The notes: a model not told the origin generated them from the letters alone. Positions 25,359-38,820 are shown, counted from the first letter of the stretch. The stretch: 64,000 nt of DNA from Leuctra nigra (GCA_934045905.1 OW203767.1:13705073-13769072); one strand, 5' to 3'. Translations and numbers: made by a program.

Positions 25359-27286
25359 CAGTGGCGTGCCGAACCTATCTTGAGGACTGTGCAAATTCAT
25401 TGGCGAGTATACCCACCCACCCCCACTGGTCATTTATATTAGCAATAAAAAATACACAAAAAACCGCACAGCGATTTTTTTGTTTTTAGCTTCATTAGAA
25501 CGGGTTTAAAATGAGTTGACAGGTATAGGTACTATATTTTTAAAAGAAAACAAAAAAGTCGATAATTCATTTGAAAAAAGCACACATAAAAATGCTGCGC
25601 AGCGATTTTTTGGTTTTTGGCTACCTTAGGACGGGTTTAAACAAATTTTACAATAGCAATAAAATCACACATAAAATAGCCGCGCAGCGAAACTTTTCGA
25701 TTTTGGCTACATTAGAGCGGGTTTAAAATGATTTTATAGATAAGTACTATACCTATATTTTTTAAAGAAAACAAAAAAGGCTATAATTAATTTTAAAATA
25801 TATAAATACACATAAAAATGCCACGCAGCGAATTTTTTGTTTTTTGGCTACCTTAGGACAGTTTTAAAATGATTTTACATTAGCAATGAAATCCCACATA
25901 AAATAGCCGCGCAGCGAAACTTTTTGTTTTTGGCTACATAAGAACGGGGTTTAAAATGATTCTACTGGAACTAGATTTTTGAAATAAAATAAAAATGTGA
26001 TTAATTGATAAAATAAAAAACACATAAAAATGCGGCGCAGAGAATTTTTTGGATTTCGGGTACCCAGGACGGGCTTAAAATATAAGTGATCAGATTATGC
26101 ATAAAAAAGCCGAGCAGCGATTTTTTTTGGAATTTGGCAACATTAGAGCGGGTTTAAAATGATTTTATAGGTAACCTTTATATATTTGAAAGTGACCAAA
26201 AAATGTCTATTAAAAAAATAATCACATATAATAATGCCGCGCAGCGAATTTTTTGGATTTTTGTACCTTAGGACGGGTTAAAAATGATTTGACATTAGCA
26301 ATAAAATCACACATAAAATAGCCGCGCAGCGAAACTTTTTGTTTTCGGCTACATTGAAACGGGCTTAAAATTATTTTACATACATGTAAAATAATTTCTG
26401 TTTTTTCTGTTTTCTCTCAAAAATATATAGTACATGTTCTATATATTTTTGAGAGAAAACAGAAAAGTCAATCATATAAAAAAAAGCATTAAAATGCCGG
26501 GCAGCTATTTTTTTGGTTTTCAACTACATTAGCAAGCGTTTAAAATTATTTTACAGGTAGGACCTACCGTATAATTGTGAATGAAAACAGAAAAGTCATT
26601 AACTTATATTTTGGTAATAAAATCACATAGGTACAAATGCCGCGCAGCGAATATTTTTTGTTTTAGGCTACCCAAGGAGTGGTTTAAAATGATTTTATGG
26701 TACATGATGGAAATGTATCGCAGCGATATTTATATTTTCGATGCTTATTTGCTGATAATACATTACTATTTTCGATACAGCATGCAGGAGCATGAAATAA
26801 AATAGAATGTGATTCTCTAACAGCTATTCTGTTTTTATGGTTCATCAAATCATTTCAAAAAGTACTGAAAATAGTTCATTTGAATATTGTTTCACAAGTA
26901 TTTTAGTATCCATCCATCAACCAGTTTTTGTAACCACCCAACCACCTAGTCATACTCGATCCCCAAAATGTATCAAGCATTAGCACAAATTGACATGTTT
27001 ACTGCATAAATTTCTTGATAGAAATCTTTTGTTCCCTTTCCTTTATAGATACCTTTTTACAATGCAACTATAATATTACTCTTTGCTGGTGAAATAAGAC
27101 GTAATCACCCTTATCACCACGTTTGTGCATGTTTGTGTGATACATGAGATACTTGAGAATGTATCACTGTTACATTATAAAATGTGTCTCATGGTGGGTG
27201 GTCCCCGCAAGGGGACCTACAAAAAGGGCACCCCCAAAAAATGACTGTGCAATTGCACCAAATTTAGATAGGTCGGCACGCCACTG
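25359..27286. mobile_element. Non-autonomous hAT-type element filled with internal tandem repeats
   Basis: The element has inverted termini (CAGTGGCGTGCCG on each end, then AACCTATCT or ACCTATCT). It is flanked by the exact 8-bp duplication GCATGATG at 25,351-25,358 and 27,287-27,294, as expected for hAT. The 1.93-kb interior holds no transposase. Most of it is about 12 degenerate copies of an 80-150 bp unit centred on GCCGCGCAGCGA, followed by TTTTTTG, a GGCTACATTAG-like word and GGGTTTAAAATGATTTTA. Confidence 0.92.
25460..26730 (+). repeat. ~12-copy internal tandem repeat of the hAT element
   Basis: The core GCNGCGCAGCGA recurs near 25,466, 25,590, 25,679, 25,818, 25,903, 26,029, 26,108, 26,235, 26,320, 26,494, 26,639 and 26,716. 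Spacing alternates roughly between 85 and 140 bp, which suggests two alternating subunit types. The copies have diverged from one another, so the expansion is not recent. Confidence 0.85.
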
Positions 27287-27294
27287 GCATGATG

Positions 27295-30200
27295 GATCGA
27301 AATCTAATAAAATGAGATGCAGAAGGAGGTAGATTCATTATGCAGAAACTATTTACATAACAAAAATATGTATATTATCAATGCGGAAAGAAGAAATTTG
27401 ACGAACAAAATCAGATTTCACAAAAAATCTATTTTCTCACTAGGAAATAATTATTTCTTAGCCATTTTCGATTCCAGTTCACGTCATTTGATAGAGTAGT
27501 ACCTAAGAATGCTAAAGAATTCACAATCTAGTGATGACATTCATTCACCAGTTGCAAGTACAACAATTTTGTAACGCCAAAAAAGTGTAAAAGCTCAACA
27601 TGATAACGAGCAAAGATAACATTGTCACTATTATATGAAAGTTTTATGGTAACAAAATGTATGTTATCTAAAAACTGCACGTGAAAAAGCCACCACGCTT
27701 CCACCCAATGCCCATATCATTTGCGGCCCGATTGAAAACCGAAACAATACCCCTGCTTCGCTCCACTACATAACATTACATCGATACTGCTCGGAGATTT
27801 GTGTTCGCGTCCACTCAGACACATATTCGGCACACACACTCGCATGTAAGTCTCGCAGACAAAGACTGGCGAGTGGTTTATTGGCGCTCCGGCTAACGGG
27901 ACGCGACGGCGACGGTGTTTGTCGGTGCATCAGCGACATTGGTCAATGGAAACCAGGTTGTCATCGTGGCGGCGTTGCGAATAAATCTGCTTAGCGATTC
28001 GGACAACTTCATTCCCTCCCCCCCTCCCGCTTGCCACCGACGAGGACCGCATTCCGGTCTCGCCATGTTCCAGCGCGGCAGCTACCTTGCATCCGATGCC
28101 TTCTTCATCTCGGATGTGGTTGCCATGGTAACCTGGTCGGCCATCCTTGTTGTTGAGACGGCTGGGATGGTTCCCAAGTGTTGCTCTCACACTTTAATCT
28201 TCATCATCGTGTCACTCATCGTCGCCATTAGCAGGTGTTTCTTTTACAATAGTCTTAGAAGTGTTTTTACAATAATCATGTTTTTGACAGTCTCTCGCTC
28301 CTGATGAAGGCATAAACAAAACAATGTCTAGATTTCGGTTTTTCAAGTTGACTTGACCAAAATACGTAAAAGTTGATTCAAATGAACGGGTTTGCAACAT
28401 ACCGATCAAGTGTGCGATAGCTGCCTGTAAGATTACCTACAACTTCAACTTATAAAATGCTGCAAAATGCAACCACATCCATTAGCAGCCCGAAAGAGCG
28501 CGTGTGTTTAATTCAAGCTATTTTAGATTTACATTTTTAAATGATTTAAATTTCAGATTTGTCACATTGCACAATTTTATTATTATTTTTTAAACCCTGG
28601 ATGTCATGGATTTATTAAAAACTTAAAAAACTCGGAGTAACAATATGTACATTTCGCGAAAGGAGTCAAATAAATTGAAACACAAAAAGTCAAACCCCTT
28701 TTCCGCATTCGGTATTTGTCCGGTATTCGCTTGTTCTGGACTATCTGTATGTTCTGTATTAATTATGCGCGAGCAAGGTGTGGTATTGTTTCGTGAGCTC
28801 CTAAATCTTGCTAATGTTATTCCCCCTGTTTCATGTCCAGCGCCGCGACAACAAAGAGCGGGTAAGTGTAGGCAGGGCGCTCCGAGATAATGGTACTCAG
28901 AGGGAACTTCAGATAATGGCACCCACTAAAATATGTCACTTGCTATCTGGCCAATGCGGCCAACGCCTATTTAAATTGGAATGGAACAACATACGGGACG
29001 TTTCATGAAATGCTCCCAATTTATCTTTGTCCACTGGAGATTGGAGAAACTCCAAAGAGGACGATAAACTTACTTATTTGTCAGATTTTGTTTTGTTTAG
29101 GAGACTCAACAGATATATCTTGCTCCGGAGTCTTTTCCCATTGATATCGTTTCGTCTTGTCCCTCAGTCGAGCGGCAAATGTTGGGACGGTTCCCTATTA
29201 ATAGGTCACGACATAATCCTTCCCACCATCCATCCTCACAATCTTCAACAATGCACAATAAGAAACAGGGTTCTTTCGAATCCGTGGATGATTTAGTATG
29301 ATGGTGATTGGGAGAATGGCGATGGACAAAATTGTTTTGTAAAGTTTTTTTTTATACAACACGTATTGTTATGATATCATCAATAAGTTAGTGGACATCT
29401 GTTCAACATTAAAACGATTCTAAAAATAATGAAGCTATAACTTCCAATTTAACGCAGTTAAGTATGGGACAAATTTCAGGGTACGATCCCTTCATTCTGT
29501 AAATTACATAATGACCACCATTTTTTAAAATTAAATAATTTTACGCTATAATTTTATTTATGAAATAAGATTACATCAGTCAAAAATAAAAGGGCTGGAA
29601 AAGAGATGAAGAAATCTCGAACCTTTTTGAAAACTATCCATCAATTATTGGCACGATCCGCCCCATGATTGCCCCGCTGGATGGAGGGTACCAAGAGGGT
29701 ACCTGCTACTGGTCAGGGGATCGTGTGTCACGTGGGTGATGCAATCATGTCGTGGATCGCGACGACATGGATTGCGCGCGTGCCGGACATTGTGTTCCAA
29801 CACGATCTGCCAAGCCAAGCGCCGGCGAGACCGCATCGGGCCAAGTTGCATGATCGAAATCATTACCAGTTAACACATTCACAGCGAATCGTTTATAAGC
29901 TGCACCCATCCCACCGTATCATCTTGGGATACGACGCAAAACAGCCAAAATACACATTTATTTTATCAGTGATATTCCGCGGTCTATTTACGTCATGGTC
30001 AATTGATTGTCTATAAACCTGGTCATGTCGGGAAACTGACACAAATGGTGTATAAAAGGAGAATTCCTCCCCGTTTACTGAGGGGGTGGTAGAAAATGTT
30101 GCGAATAGGGAATAATTTCGTCTTTGTGTACAGTGCACCCTTGAACAAAAACTTAGTGCCGAACAAAAACTTAATTCTAGGGGGTGTTCATGTTTTTAAT

Positions 30201-31338
30201 TGCCACGATCAGCCTAATCATCAGGATTTGATTAGTAATTGAAGTTTGTCCGGTCAAATCATATCCCCATCAATGACATTGACAAGCTACTATATAGCCA
30301 CTGAACAAGCTACAGCCTACAAGGTAGGGAGTCTGGCAAGACTGGGGCTCGACCTATGACATTGCTCATGGAAGCCGCCCTATCGAGCAACTTCGCGTAG
30401 TTTCCTCTGTCTCCCAGACAATCGCGTGTCTCCCACTACAAGAAGAAGCCTCCCGACATCTGTAACGCGGGACGCAGTAATCATAACCCACCTCTAATGA
30501 TATCCCAGCCCATCATCCAGTACCAGGACCACGACTCTGCGTGCCTCCGTCGCTTCCGTGGACTCGATAATTAATCCACGCTTTTTTATACCGGCCCGCT
30601 CTTATTATTTAGTTAGACGTTTTTTATCCTCCTCCTCTACCTTTCTCACTCATACAGCTGCCCACTAGACAAGGTTCTTTATTAAGCAGGTGTTGGATTT
30701 GATATTCATAAATTCATCAAATTAATGGCATCCATATCTTTGCCTGTGTGTATCAGAGACCTACTGTGTCATTTCGATTAAGGCGGGTTGGAATTAATAA
30801 ATGCCACGGACGGGTTTCAATTTTCCGATCGGCTGTCGTGCGGGTAAACGACGCGGAAGCGCGAAACACAGAGTCCAAGTGAAACCGAACACTGCGCCTT
30901 GCAAATGAATTACACGCCGGTGTTCTCATGAGCGCGGAATTATTTCTACATTTGACAGAACAAGTTGCGGTGTGGCCAGCCACCTGTTGCGGCCTGAGCC
31001 GGCTTATCTCTGCGCTCATACGCGGCCAATATTCCAGGAATCAGGACAATTTATTATACATAATGTTACTACCTGTCGTGGCTGAGAAGCGAGTTTAGAG
31101 GAAATTATGAAATGCACGATGTAATAAATTTTAATTTGGGAGAATGGGGCCTCATTTATGTTTTTGCGCTCCATCAGTTAATATTTTGTAATTACGAGAA
31201 TTCGTGACGGAGCAGATTGGCTCAAGAATTGACACTCTGTACTTGCTCTCCGGTTGTCCCGCAGTTCGAGGGGTGACAGTCTTTCTTATAATAACCATCC
31301 GTCGCCATTAGCCACGCTGCAGAACAGTGCGACGTTAA
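27295..31338. other. Long stretch without recognised gene
   Basis: A GC-richer part at 27,900-28,200 has overlapping open frames on both strands (up to 129 codons) without recognisable domains. A segment near 29,165-29,240 (GGGACGGTTCCC ... AGGTCACGAC) resembles the repeats near 2.7 and 32.5 kb. No exon chain could be supported. Confidence 0.5.
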
Positions 31339-31821
31339 CAGGGTGTCCACTCCAGAATGGTGTCAAAAAAAGTAGCAAAAGTAGCATTTTTGATGAAAAT
31401 AAGTGGCAAAAAAGTAGCAATTTCAATGAAAAAAAGTAGCATAAAAGTGGCATTTTTGTTGAATAAGGTTCCATAAAATAGAATTTTACAGAATGTGACA
31501 AATGTGGAATCAAGGAAAATGGCAGGTTTTTCAAAGAAGCTGAGGCAACAATTGGGGACCACAGAGGAGGCACGAAAACCATTGCTGTTCTACCGACTAC
31601 TAAGACAAACCAAAGTTAGGAACGCAATAACAGTGTACCAACACAAAACAAATAGGCGTGATATTAAAAAACTATAAATATGAATGTTTGACCTAAACAA
31701 TTGCCAAAAAAAGTAGCATTTAAGTGTCTTTTTGAGATTTTTAGCAATAAAAGTAGGAATTAAGTAGCATAGCAAAAATAAGTAGCAATTAAGTAGCAAA
31801 AAGTCGCCTGTGGAAACCCTG
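31339..31821. mobile_element. Small hAT-like non-autonomous element
   Basis: The termini are inverted (CAGGGTGTCCAC on the left, GTGGAAACCCTG on the right), typical of hAT-like ends. Flanks share CGTTAAC (31,333-31,339 and 31,822-31,828), a likely 7-8 bp TSD whose exact border overlaps the terminus. The interior is dominated by the recurring word AAGTAGCA and has no transposase. Confidence 0.65.
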
Positions 31822-32268
31822 CGTTAACCCCCCCAATATATGCAACCGTCGCCATTCGCCTCTAGTTGTAGAACAGTGCGACGTTAAAACACCAGTAAAA
31901 AATCAATAAAGCAGCATGTAATTCGATGAATATAACGTTGGAACGAAGCCCCTGATGTTTGTTGTCATCAAGTGTCCTATGACGCTGCACTAACACACAA
32001 TGGTCTGGGACGAGGTTCAATGGATCGGATCGGAGCGGGTGATTTGTGCCGCTCGCCTTGCTTGCATACACCGCGGCGCTATGTCGAATCCGCGGAGATC
32101 AGAACGGAATCACCGAAACGCAAAGACCAGCCGCTTTGACGAGACACACCGCGTGTACAGCCGGGGAGTATGTCCATCACGTCACGTGATACGCGGATGC
32201 ACCGAGCATTACACAACAATGTCAATGTCCACATGCACACCGCAGGGCACAGGTTCGGGTCCAAGGTA

Positions 32269-32421
32269 TAGTCACGGAAATATATTCGGTAAACGCTCCT
32301 TCTCCCTTTCCATGTATTTACGTTAGTTTAGGCTCCTCCCCCTCGACCCGTAACACTGGCAAAGTTGTTTGAATGTGGTGGGGGGCGAGAGGAGGGTTTA
32401 CCGAATATATTTCCGTGACTG
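32269..32421. mobile_element. Mariner/Tc1-type MITE, 153 bp
   Basis: Inverted arms share GTCACGGAAATATATTCGG and continue to GTAAAC. They begin TAGTCACGG on the left and, read inward on the other strand, CAGTCACGG on the right. TA dinucleotides flank both ends (32,267-32,268 and 32,422-32,423), as expected for Tc1/mariner insertion. There is no coding capacity. Confidence 0.75.
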
Positions 32422-32423
32422 TA

Positions 32424-34926
32424 TACGTCCATCTTTTCGTCGTTACTGTCGTCGAGAGGCAAATGCAGAGGTTGTACAATAGGGCACGACCACCTCTTTC
32501 CTACCGTATATTCTTCATCAACTTCTCTCTCTCATCATAATCATTCATCCATCGTCATTCAAAAACTTAAAATAATAACTAAAATAACTAAATAAAGGAA
32601 CGATTCAAAGCGAACAGAGAAGCTCTAATTGACGAGCTTTCTTTGAAGATCTTTCTTTGTTGAGCCCTCTTTGACAATCTTTCTCTGTCGAGCCTTTCTG
32701 ACGCGATAAGCCGTGTGTTGTACACCTCACGTTGCACTTGCTGACGGCATGTTGCAGCGAAAATATCAAGTTTCGCGAGACAAAATCAACGGCATATCAT
32801 ATTTCTGCACAAATTAAACCTGACCCAACCGTGGACTCGGATTTATACATGAAAAAGAGACATCTGTCGTCTGGATTTATCTGCTAAGCGGCGTGCGAAG
32901 GTTTTCAAGTAGGTTCTCCAGGTACGAGCCGCCGACAAAAAGTCAATGAAATTACCGGAGAAAGAAATTACTTGGCCGCTTTTACGGAATGCTACCACGA
33001 CAGTAGGGGAATAGAATCCATAAAAAGGCTCAATTTCTTGAGATATATGCGTTTTCATAACTTTTTGATGTCCACAGAGGCAAAAAAACTCAACCAATTG
33101 AGTTTCCCTGACAATAAATTGAACTTTACTTCTAAAAAATTGTGGAAAACTCACACTTCTCTCAAGAAACTGAACCGTTTTGTGAACAATCTATTTCCTT
33201 TCTCTTGTGGTACAGAGAGTATGGATTCTGCGAAACTAAGTTTTATGATCTAGACGAAAATAAGTCTTACATCGACCCAATTTCTCACGGTCTCTCATCT
33301 TGTACTATTTTCTGTCTTTTTCCTCTGATTCCTGCACTAGTATGGACCGACAGATCGTCTTGCTGCACCGCGCCGAGAATGCAGTTCGCAATGAATGACT
33401 CCCTGCGACCACGCTGTCGAGAACAAAGACTTGGGAGAGGCGGTGCATCAAACTGCATCCTCGCATTCCGACTGCACTCGCTGCAACCCTTCATCTTCTG
33501 ACACTTAGTGCAGCCAGCATCAGAACTCTTCTTGTTGCGACTATAAAGTGCGCGAAGAAGTGTTTGACGTGAGAGAAGACGCGTCAGTTACAGGCTGGTT
33601 TCATGCCGTGTGGTAATAAATTGCACCACTCAACGCATTAGCACCCAGAACAATGCAGATAGAAGTTGTGCACTAAACTTGGAACTTATTCAAGCTCTTT
33701 TAGCAGTACGCTCCACCGAGGCCTATAACGATGGCCTCGGTTGCACACACAAAAAGGCTACATTTAGTAGATACATCTGATCGTTTGCTTTTCTGTACTT
33801 ATGGCAACTTAAAAACGTGTCAATACTCAAATTAATGAAGTCACAGCTTATCTTCTATTCGCCTCCTCTCAAAGATAGTAGGGTACTACTCTTTTTTTTA
33901 GAAAAATTGCAGCTAACTCAAAATTATAAGCACGGTGTCTCCTAATCAGAAATGCCAGATTCCAGAAACAAAACAGACTGTGAACGAGGGATTAAAAAGT
34001 TTGTCTAGGTAATTACTAAAAAAAAAAAAAAAACATTTTGAAGTAGATTTACTTTTACCAGATAAGTAATCTCAATTTACGCGGAAATTATTTACCTAAC
34101 GGATTGTCAGAATACGTCACAGACTCTTTGGAAGGATTTAATATTCAAAGCTTTGGGCATGATGCGCTTATCATGGCTATACTACTACGACTTATCTCGG
34201 ACCTGCTGTGTCCTGCACTTCACATGTGTTGCAGGTGAAGGAAGGACACCGCCTGCCTCGATGTCCTGCGCATCGGCGTCGCTCTGACCACCAACCCTTC
34301 CTCCGATTGTAAACCGATCTCGAGCGCAGAGTCGGGTCATAAACCACTCCACAAGCCGGGGCAAGCGTGGGACGAAATCTCCATTCTCAACCAGGAGACC
34401 ACGTGAAATCGTAATTCATCGCCACGAGATTCTAAACCAACTCAACACTTTTATTGTTGCAGAATCGAATCGGTTATAATTGGTCTCGGGTGGAACTTAT
34501 TGACGGACAGGCGAGCTGGATGGAGTGAGCGATATGGCGACCACTCAATCAAGAGACAAGACGGAATTAATCACATCTTGATTCATGAACTAAAATAAAT
34601 TTGTGTTCAAGTAAAAAAACGATGGAGGATAAATATTTCTGGCCTGACGTAAGAAATTGTCAAAATTTCTTCGTGAACCAAATGGACAGTCTACATAGGT
34701 AAAGGTTAACATCAGATTTCGATTTTTAGTAACCAATTTTAAAAATTATGTAAGAATAGAATATATATACTGCTTTATTGGTAAAGTTTGAGAATGAACA
34801 TGGGATAACAATACAGAAAATTATATGGTTGGCAGTTTCATGCAGTTTTATTTACCGTATCAATACATTTGGGTAACACCTTGTAACACCCAATTCATAT
34901 TTATATCCGGAAAATAACACTGCACG
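32424..34926. other. Stretch without recognised gene
   Basis: Short open frames only, up to 119 codons near 33,142-33,501, with no recognisable family. A 13-base A run lies near 34,021. Confidence 0.5.
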
Positions 34927-35065
34927 TACACTCGACCAAACAAAAATTGAACGTTGACCATATTTGAATGACTGCTGGTCATGTCCCATAACCAATCAAA
35001 GCTTGTTATTATCATTGAAATGTGAGGTCACCTACTAGAGTGAGACAATGGGATCGCTTAGACTG

Positions 35066-35726
35066 TATAAGTCCCTACATTCAGAAACTTCATTGGTTGA
35101 AGATGGAAGCAAGAAGGAATCTTCACTTGACATGCGCAACGCACAAGATACTGTTAACAGGAGAACCTAAATATTTGAATGATAAGTTAAGAAGAAGACA
35201 AGATATTCACGGAAGAGATACGCGGTCCAAAGAAAAGCTCGACTTTGGCACTCATCGAGGTACAAAATTTAAGAATTGTTTTTCATATTCAGCCTCGGTA
35301 GCGTATAATGCAACAACTAGGGAAGAGCAGACATTAAGTTTAATACCATTCAAGACACTAGTCAAGAACAAACTCACGCTAATTCAAGAACAAGAATTCA
35401 AGACAAGAAGTAATGTGCATTGGAAGACAACAATAAAGATCACACACATCCTGCTGAGAATGTTTTTTCAGTGGTTTTCCCTCAGCTAAAAAAAGCAAAT
35501 GCTTGGATGTTCTTCCAATATTACCACTGACATTGAAGCACAACTATATGTATAATGACTTTTATGAATAACTTAAGAAGAAATAGGTAAACGGTGAAGA
35601 GGTGAAGCAGCTGAAGAGAAGAGATGGATGTATGGAAGATCAACGACTCGATTGTTGAATACAGACCAATTGTGTACCTATTTTATGTGCTCAATAAATT
35701 ACATTATTATTATTATTATTATTATT
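35066..35726 (+). mobile_element. 5'-truncated non-LTR retrotransposon inserted in the MITE
   Basis: The 661-bp insert starts inside the C-terminal part of a reverse-transcriptase polyprotein. It ends with CAATAAATTACA and a TAT-type microsatellite of about eight units, a common non-LTR 3' tail. Both borders are set by comparison with the uninterrupted MITE copy near 54.2-54.4 kb. Truncation at the 5' end is typical of target-primed reverse transcription. I see no clear TSD, but the MITE copies differ slightly at the junction. Confidence 0.78.
35067..35489 (+). pseudogene. C-terminal fragment of non-LTR reverse transcriptase
   Basis: The frame gives about 140 residues from the insert, after 15 codons read from the host MITE. 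The line LHWLKMEARRNLHLTCATHK, followed by ILLTGEPKYLNDKL, matches the region just after the polymerase domain in Jockey/CR1-like retrotransposons, where a LxWLPI-R-Rxxxxxxx-HKIL pattern precedes a basic TRS segment and an FSxSA element. The fragment lacks the catalytic YADD region and endonuclease, so it cannot work. The open frame upstream to 35,022 belongs to the MITE and is accidental. Confidence 0.75.
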
Positions 35727-35802
35727 ACTTCTGATGGTGCGATCTTACATTTATCAGCCTATCAGATTTATTGAACGTTCAATTTTTGTTTGGCCAAGTG
35801 TA

Positions 35803-38800
35803 CAATTTACCGATGCGACGCCCAGAAATAAATGCCCATAATTTGTAGTTCGCTGGTTCATAACTCCGAATCAAGAAAGTGAACAAAATCGCCCTGAATT
35901 CCGAATGCAACGTCATCAATTCCGTAACATAATCCGGATTTATCTCCATGCGACCGAGCCCCTGTCGACATTCGAAATCCGTGAATTAGCACTAAGCGAG
36001 CGAGATCCGTGGTACGGAATGATTTAATTCCCGCCTAACGAGCGAGCTAACACCGGCCGGATGACCGCTGACAGCCGGTGAGATATTGCCCCGGTCCAGT
36101 GGAAGATATTCGACGAGGAGGCAAGGTGGATTCCGTGGCCGCGGCAACAGGTTCCACAGGTAGATGTTTGCAGCGTGGTTGATACGCCGCTCCTGTGGCA
36201 CGACAGGGTGTTGGAAATGGGAACAGTTTCCAACTTATCAGGCGAGGGGTGGGCAAATAGTAGGTACTTTAGACACTAAATCATTAGTGCATATTGGATT
36301 TGGTAAAAACTGAAATTTAGTAGTCTGCTAAAGTTCATTCACGTTTAGAATATCAAGCCGTAATGGCGGCCGTGTACTACCGTAGTCAAGTGAACGTATA
36401 GGTACCTAAACATGTAAATATCAATATAATAATCAAAATATGTGTATAATACGACTGGAGATAAAAATAAATCAATTCTATTGAATGTTTAAAATATTTA
36501 CTAGTTATTAAAAAAGGTGTATTTGACATAATTTATACAATTTCAATAATACAAAGAAGAAAGTCTTGCCATTGACAGGGCAGTGTTCAAGTGATAGTGA
36601 ACGACCAATGAACGATATGAACGACGAAACGTCAGAAATATTCTTAATGTGAACGAACTTTATCGATCAGAAAATTTAAATTGGGATACATTTTCGACAA
36701 GACGAAGAAGCGGCGCCAAAATTCAAATTTTTCTTTACAAAAAATAAAATTGTTACTTTATGAGTTGTTTTATTGATACTGAGATTTTTTTACATTTTAG
36801 GTCAAGTTACTATGTCTCTGTGAGCAAGTCAAGTTCTGATGATTAGCAAATCTGACTCCCCCTTACAAAGTTGGTTTGAATTTAAGAACAGAAAAAATTG
36901 TGTATTGTTGTGTGTATTGTGTCAAACAGTAATTTGATCGGCTTTTACACTTTACTAACGTACCTATTCGTAAAATTAAACAATTTCTCGCTCTTCATGT
37001 TTAGTTCACACTCACAGTGCTGTTGCTTTGAAGAGAGTGTGGACTTTTCTACACCCCTGTGAAGAAGATTGTGTCGGTTTGACAGGCAACACAGGGGCCC
37101 ATCCGCCATGAGAGAACCAGGGGTTGGTTCAGAGAGTGAGAGAGAGAGAGAGAGAACAAAAGATCGGCGGCATATTCCACTGAATACCAAACACACAGCA
37201 CACAAAACAAGACAACACTTTATAGGCGTGCAGAGATAAAAATAAGTCAACCGTTAAATTGGATTCAGACAGAGAATATTTTTTTTTGGAACGTCTATAA
37301 AAAAAGACAGGATGAATTTCGGATATGTCGGCCCGTCTGACCTAATTTCGGTCAACCTGGAGACTCTTTAGTGGTCATTCTTGATCGGTGATTTCATGCA
37401 TGATCGAAAACGGGCGGATTGTTGAGAGCTATTGGATAAATATTTGACAACAATACTTAATCGCCATTGAAAGGAGGCGAGCCAGATGTCGGCAGGAATT
37501 CTGCTCGGAAATCTGTTTTGAATGGGAAATCTGTGTAAAGCTCGCGGAATTGTAAGAGTCTCATGGGGAGCAACAGACTCGAAGCTTGTTGCACAGCCAC
37601 TCACAATGAGGACCAGGAGCATTTCAGACTCGACATCGACTGCAGCATGAGTTTACAACTTGAACATTCCTTTCCATTCAGAAAAAACATTATTCAACAG
37701 GAAGCCAAGACATTTCGCCGATTTGCTGTAATATTCGCATTCCTAACATCATGTCAAGAATTTACTGCGAATTACAGGACAGAATAGTATCGTTTGAAGA
37801 TGAATGCTTCTGAGAAGATAATTTTGGAAGAATAAGATAACTGCGGTTTTACTTTTCATACATTAGGTAGTCACCATCTGTCATCCTTCTCAAGTAGAAT
37901 TCTTCAACAATAGAACTTTACTCTTGAGTTTAATCCATTCTAAAATCCATGTACCTACCAACAGACTCGAGTCTACTTATTGATGATAAACGATCATTGT
38001 AATTCGTCGTAAGAAGATATTTTATTTGACAAATAATTTCCCTCAGTGTCAGTGAAGACATAAATTCTCTCACGTCCGCGTTGCAGAGTGTTGGGTTATT
38101 CACCTGCAATGCCAACAGTCGTCGTCGTCCACACGGCATCTAAGTGCCACTAATTCGAGAGTTCCTATCACCACACACTCATTCCAACAGAGAAATATGC
38201 CGAAAAAATACATCTCTAAAGAAATCTCGTAAATGGATGACAAGGCAAATGAAACTGAGGGCTTGAAGCATGGAGTGATGATGCACTCGGGATTCTGGCT
38301 GCATTCCTGCCGATGCTCGGGAGGTGATCGCAGACGTGAGCCCATCAGTGTCACGGCTCTCAGATGTTATCACCGAAGTGCAAGGATGCTGATGGATGCC
38401 GAGACCATGGACCATTTCGCCTCATCGCGAGTTAGATTTAGCGGGCGGGCTCCATTCAACAATTCATGCAAAATTGGGATTCCGCCGAGGATTCTTCTAA
38501 CGCCAGTCTTATTCCAGAGACGAAATTTCCAGACATAATTTAACGCATTTCACAAAATAGCTACCTATTAAATTTATTAGAATTAGGGGTATAAGAATAA
38601 TTCATTTTTAAGAAACAAAAAAAATATATATTTCAGACCAGAATAGAAACATCGCGTGGAACCTATTTTTTTTTTGAATAAATAGGAAATGCATCGTTTT
38701 ACTTCAAAATCACAACTGATTATTGCGATAAGTTTTCGAACATTTCTTTGGAATGAATCTGGTGTTTATGTAAATCTTCCAGTGGAGTCAGGATGATACG

Positions 38801-38820
38801 GAAATATGTACGAAGATCTC
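35803..38820. other. Stretch without recognised gene
   Basis: An AG microsatellite lies near 37,133-37,153. Overlapping minus-strand frames at 35,992-36,256 reflect a GC-richer patch without a recognisable product. Nothing else is supported. Confidence 0.5.

Larger units (their letters stand above)
34929..35800. mobile_element. Mariner-like MITE interrupted by a retrotransposon
   Basis: The ends are inverted: CACTCGACCAAACAAAAATT on the left and the complement of CACTTGGCCAAACAAAAATT on the right, both followed by GAACGTT. They abut TA dinucleotides at 34,927-34,928 and 35,801-35,802, fitting mariner-type insertion. A related uninterrupted copy lies at about 54,199-54,424 in the opposite orientation. 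Comparing the two shows that 35,066-35,726 is extra sequence here: GACTG, then the insert, then ACTTCTGATGG. The original MITE was about 210 bp. Confidence 0.8.

Noticed and set aside
25460..26730. CRISPR-like array
   Set aside because: The repeats are degenerate, long and unevenly spaced, and lie inside a hAT-type transposon of a eukaryote.
27915..28304. 129-codon plus-strand frame in a GC-richer patch
   Set aside because: An 86-codon minus-strand frame overlaps it, as expected from composition; no domain visible.
32000..32326. 108-codon plus-strand frame
   Set aside because: It ends within the mariner-type MITE at 32,269-32,421 and shows no domain.
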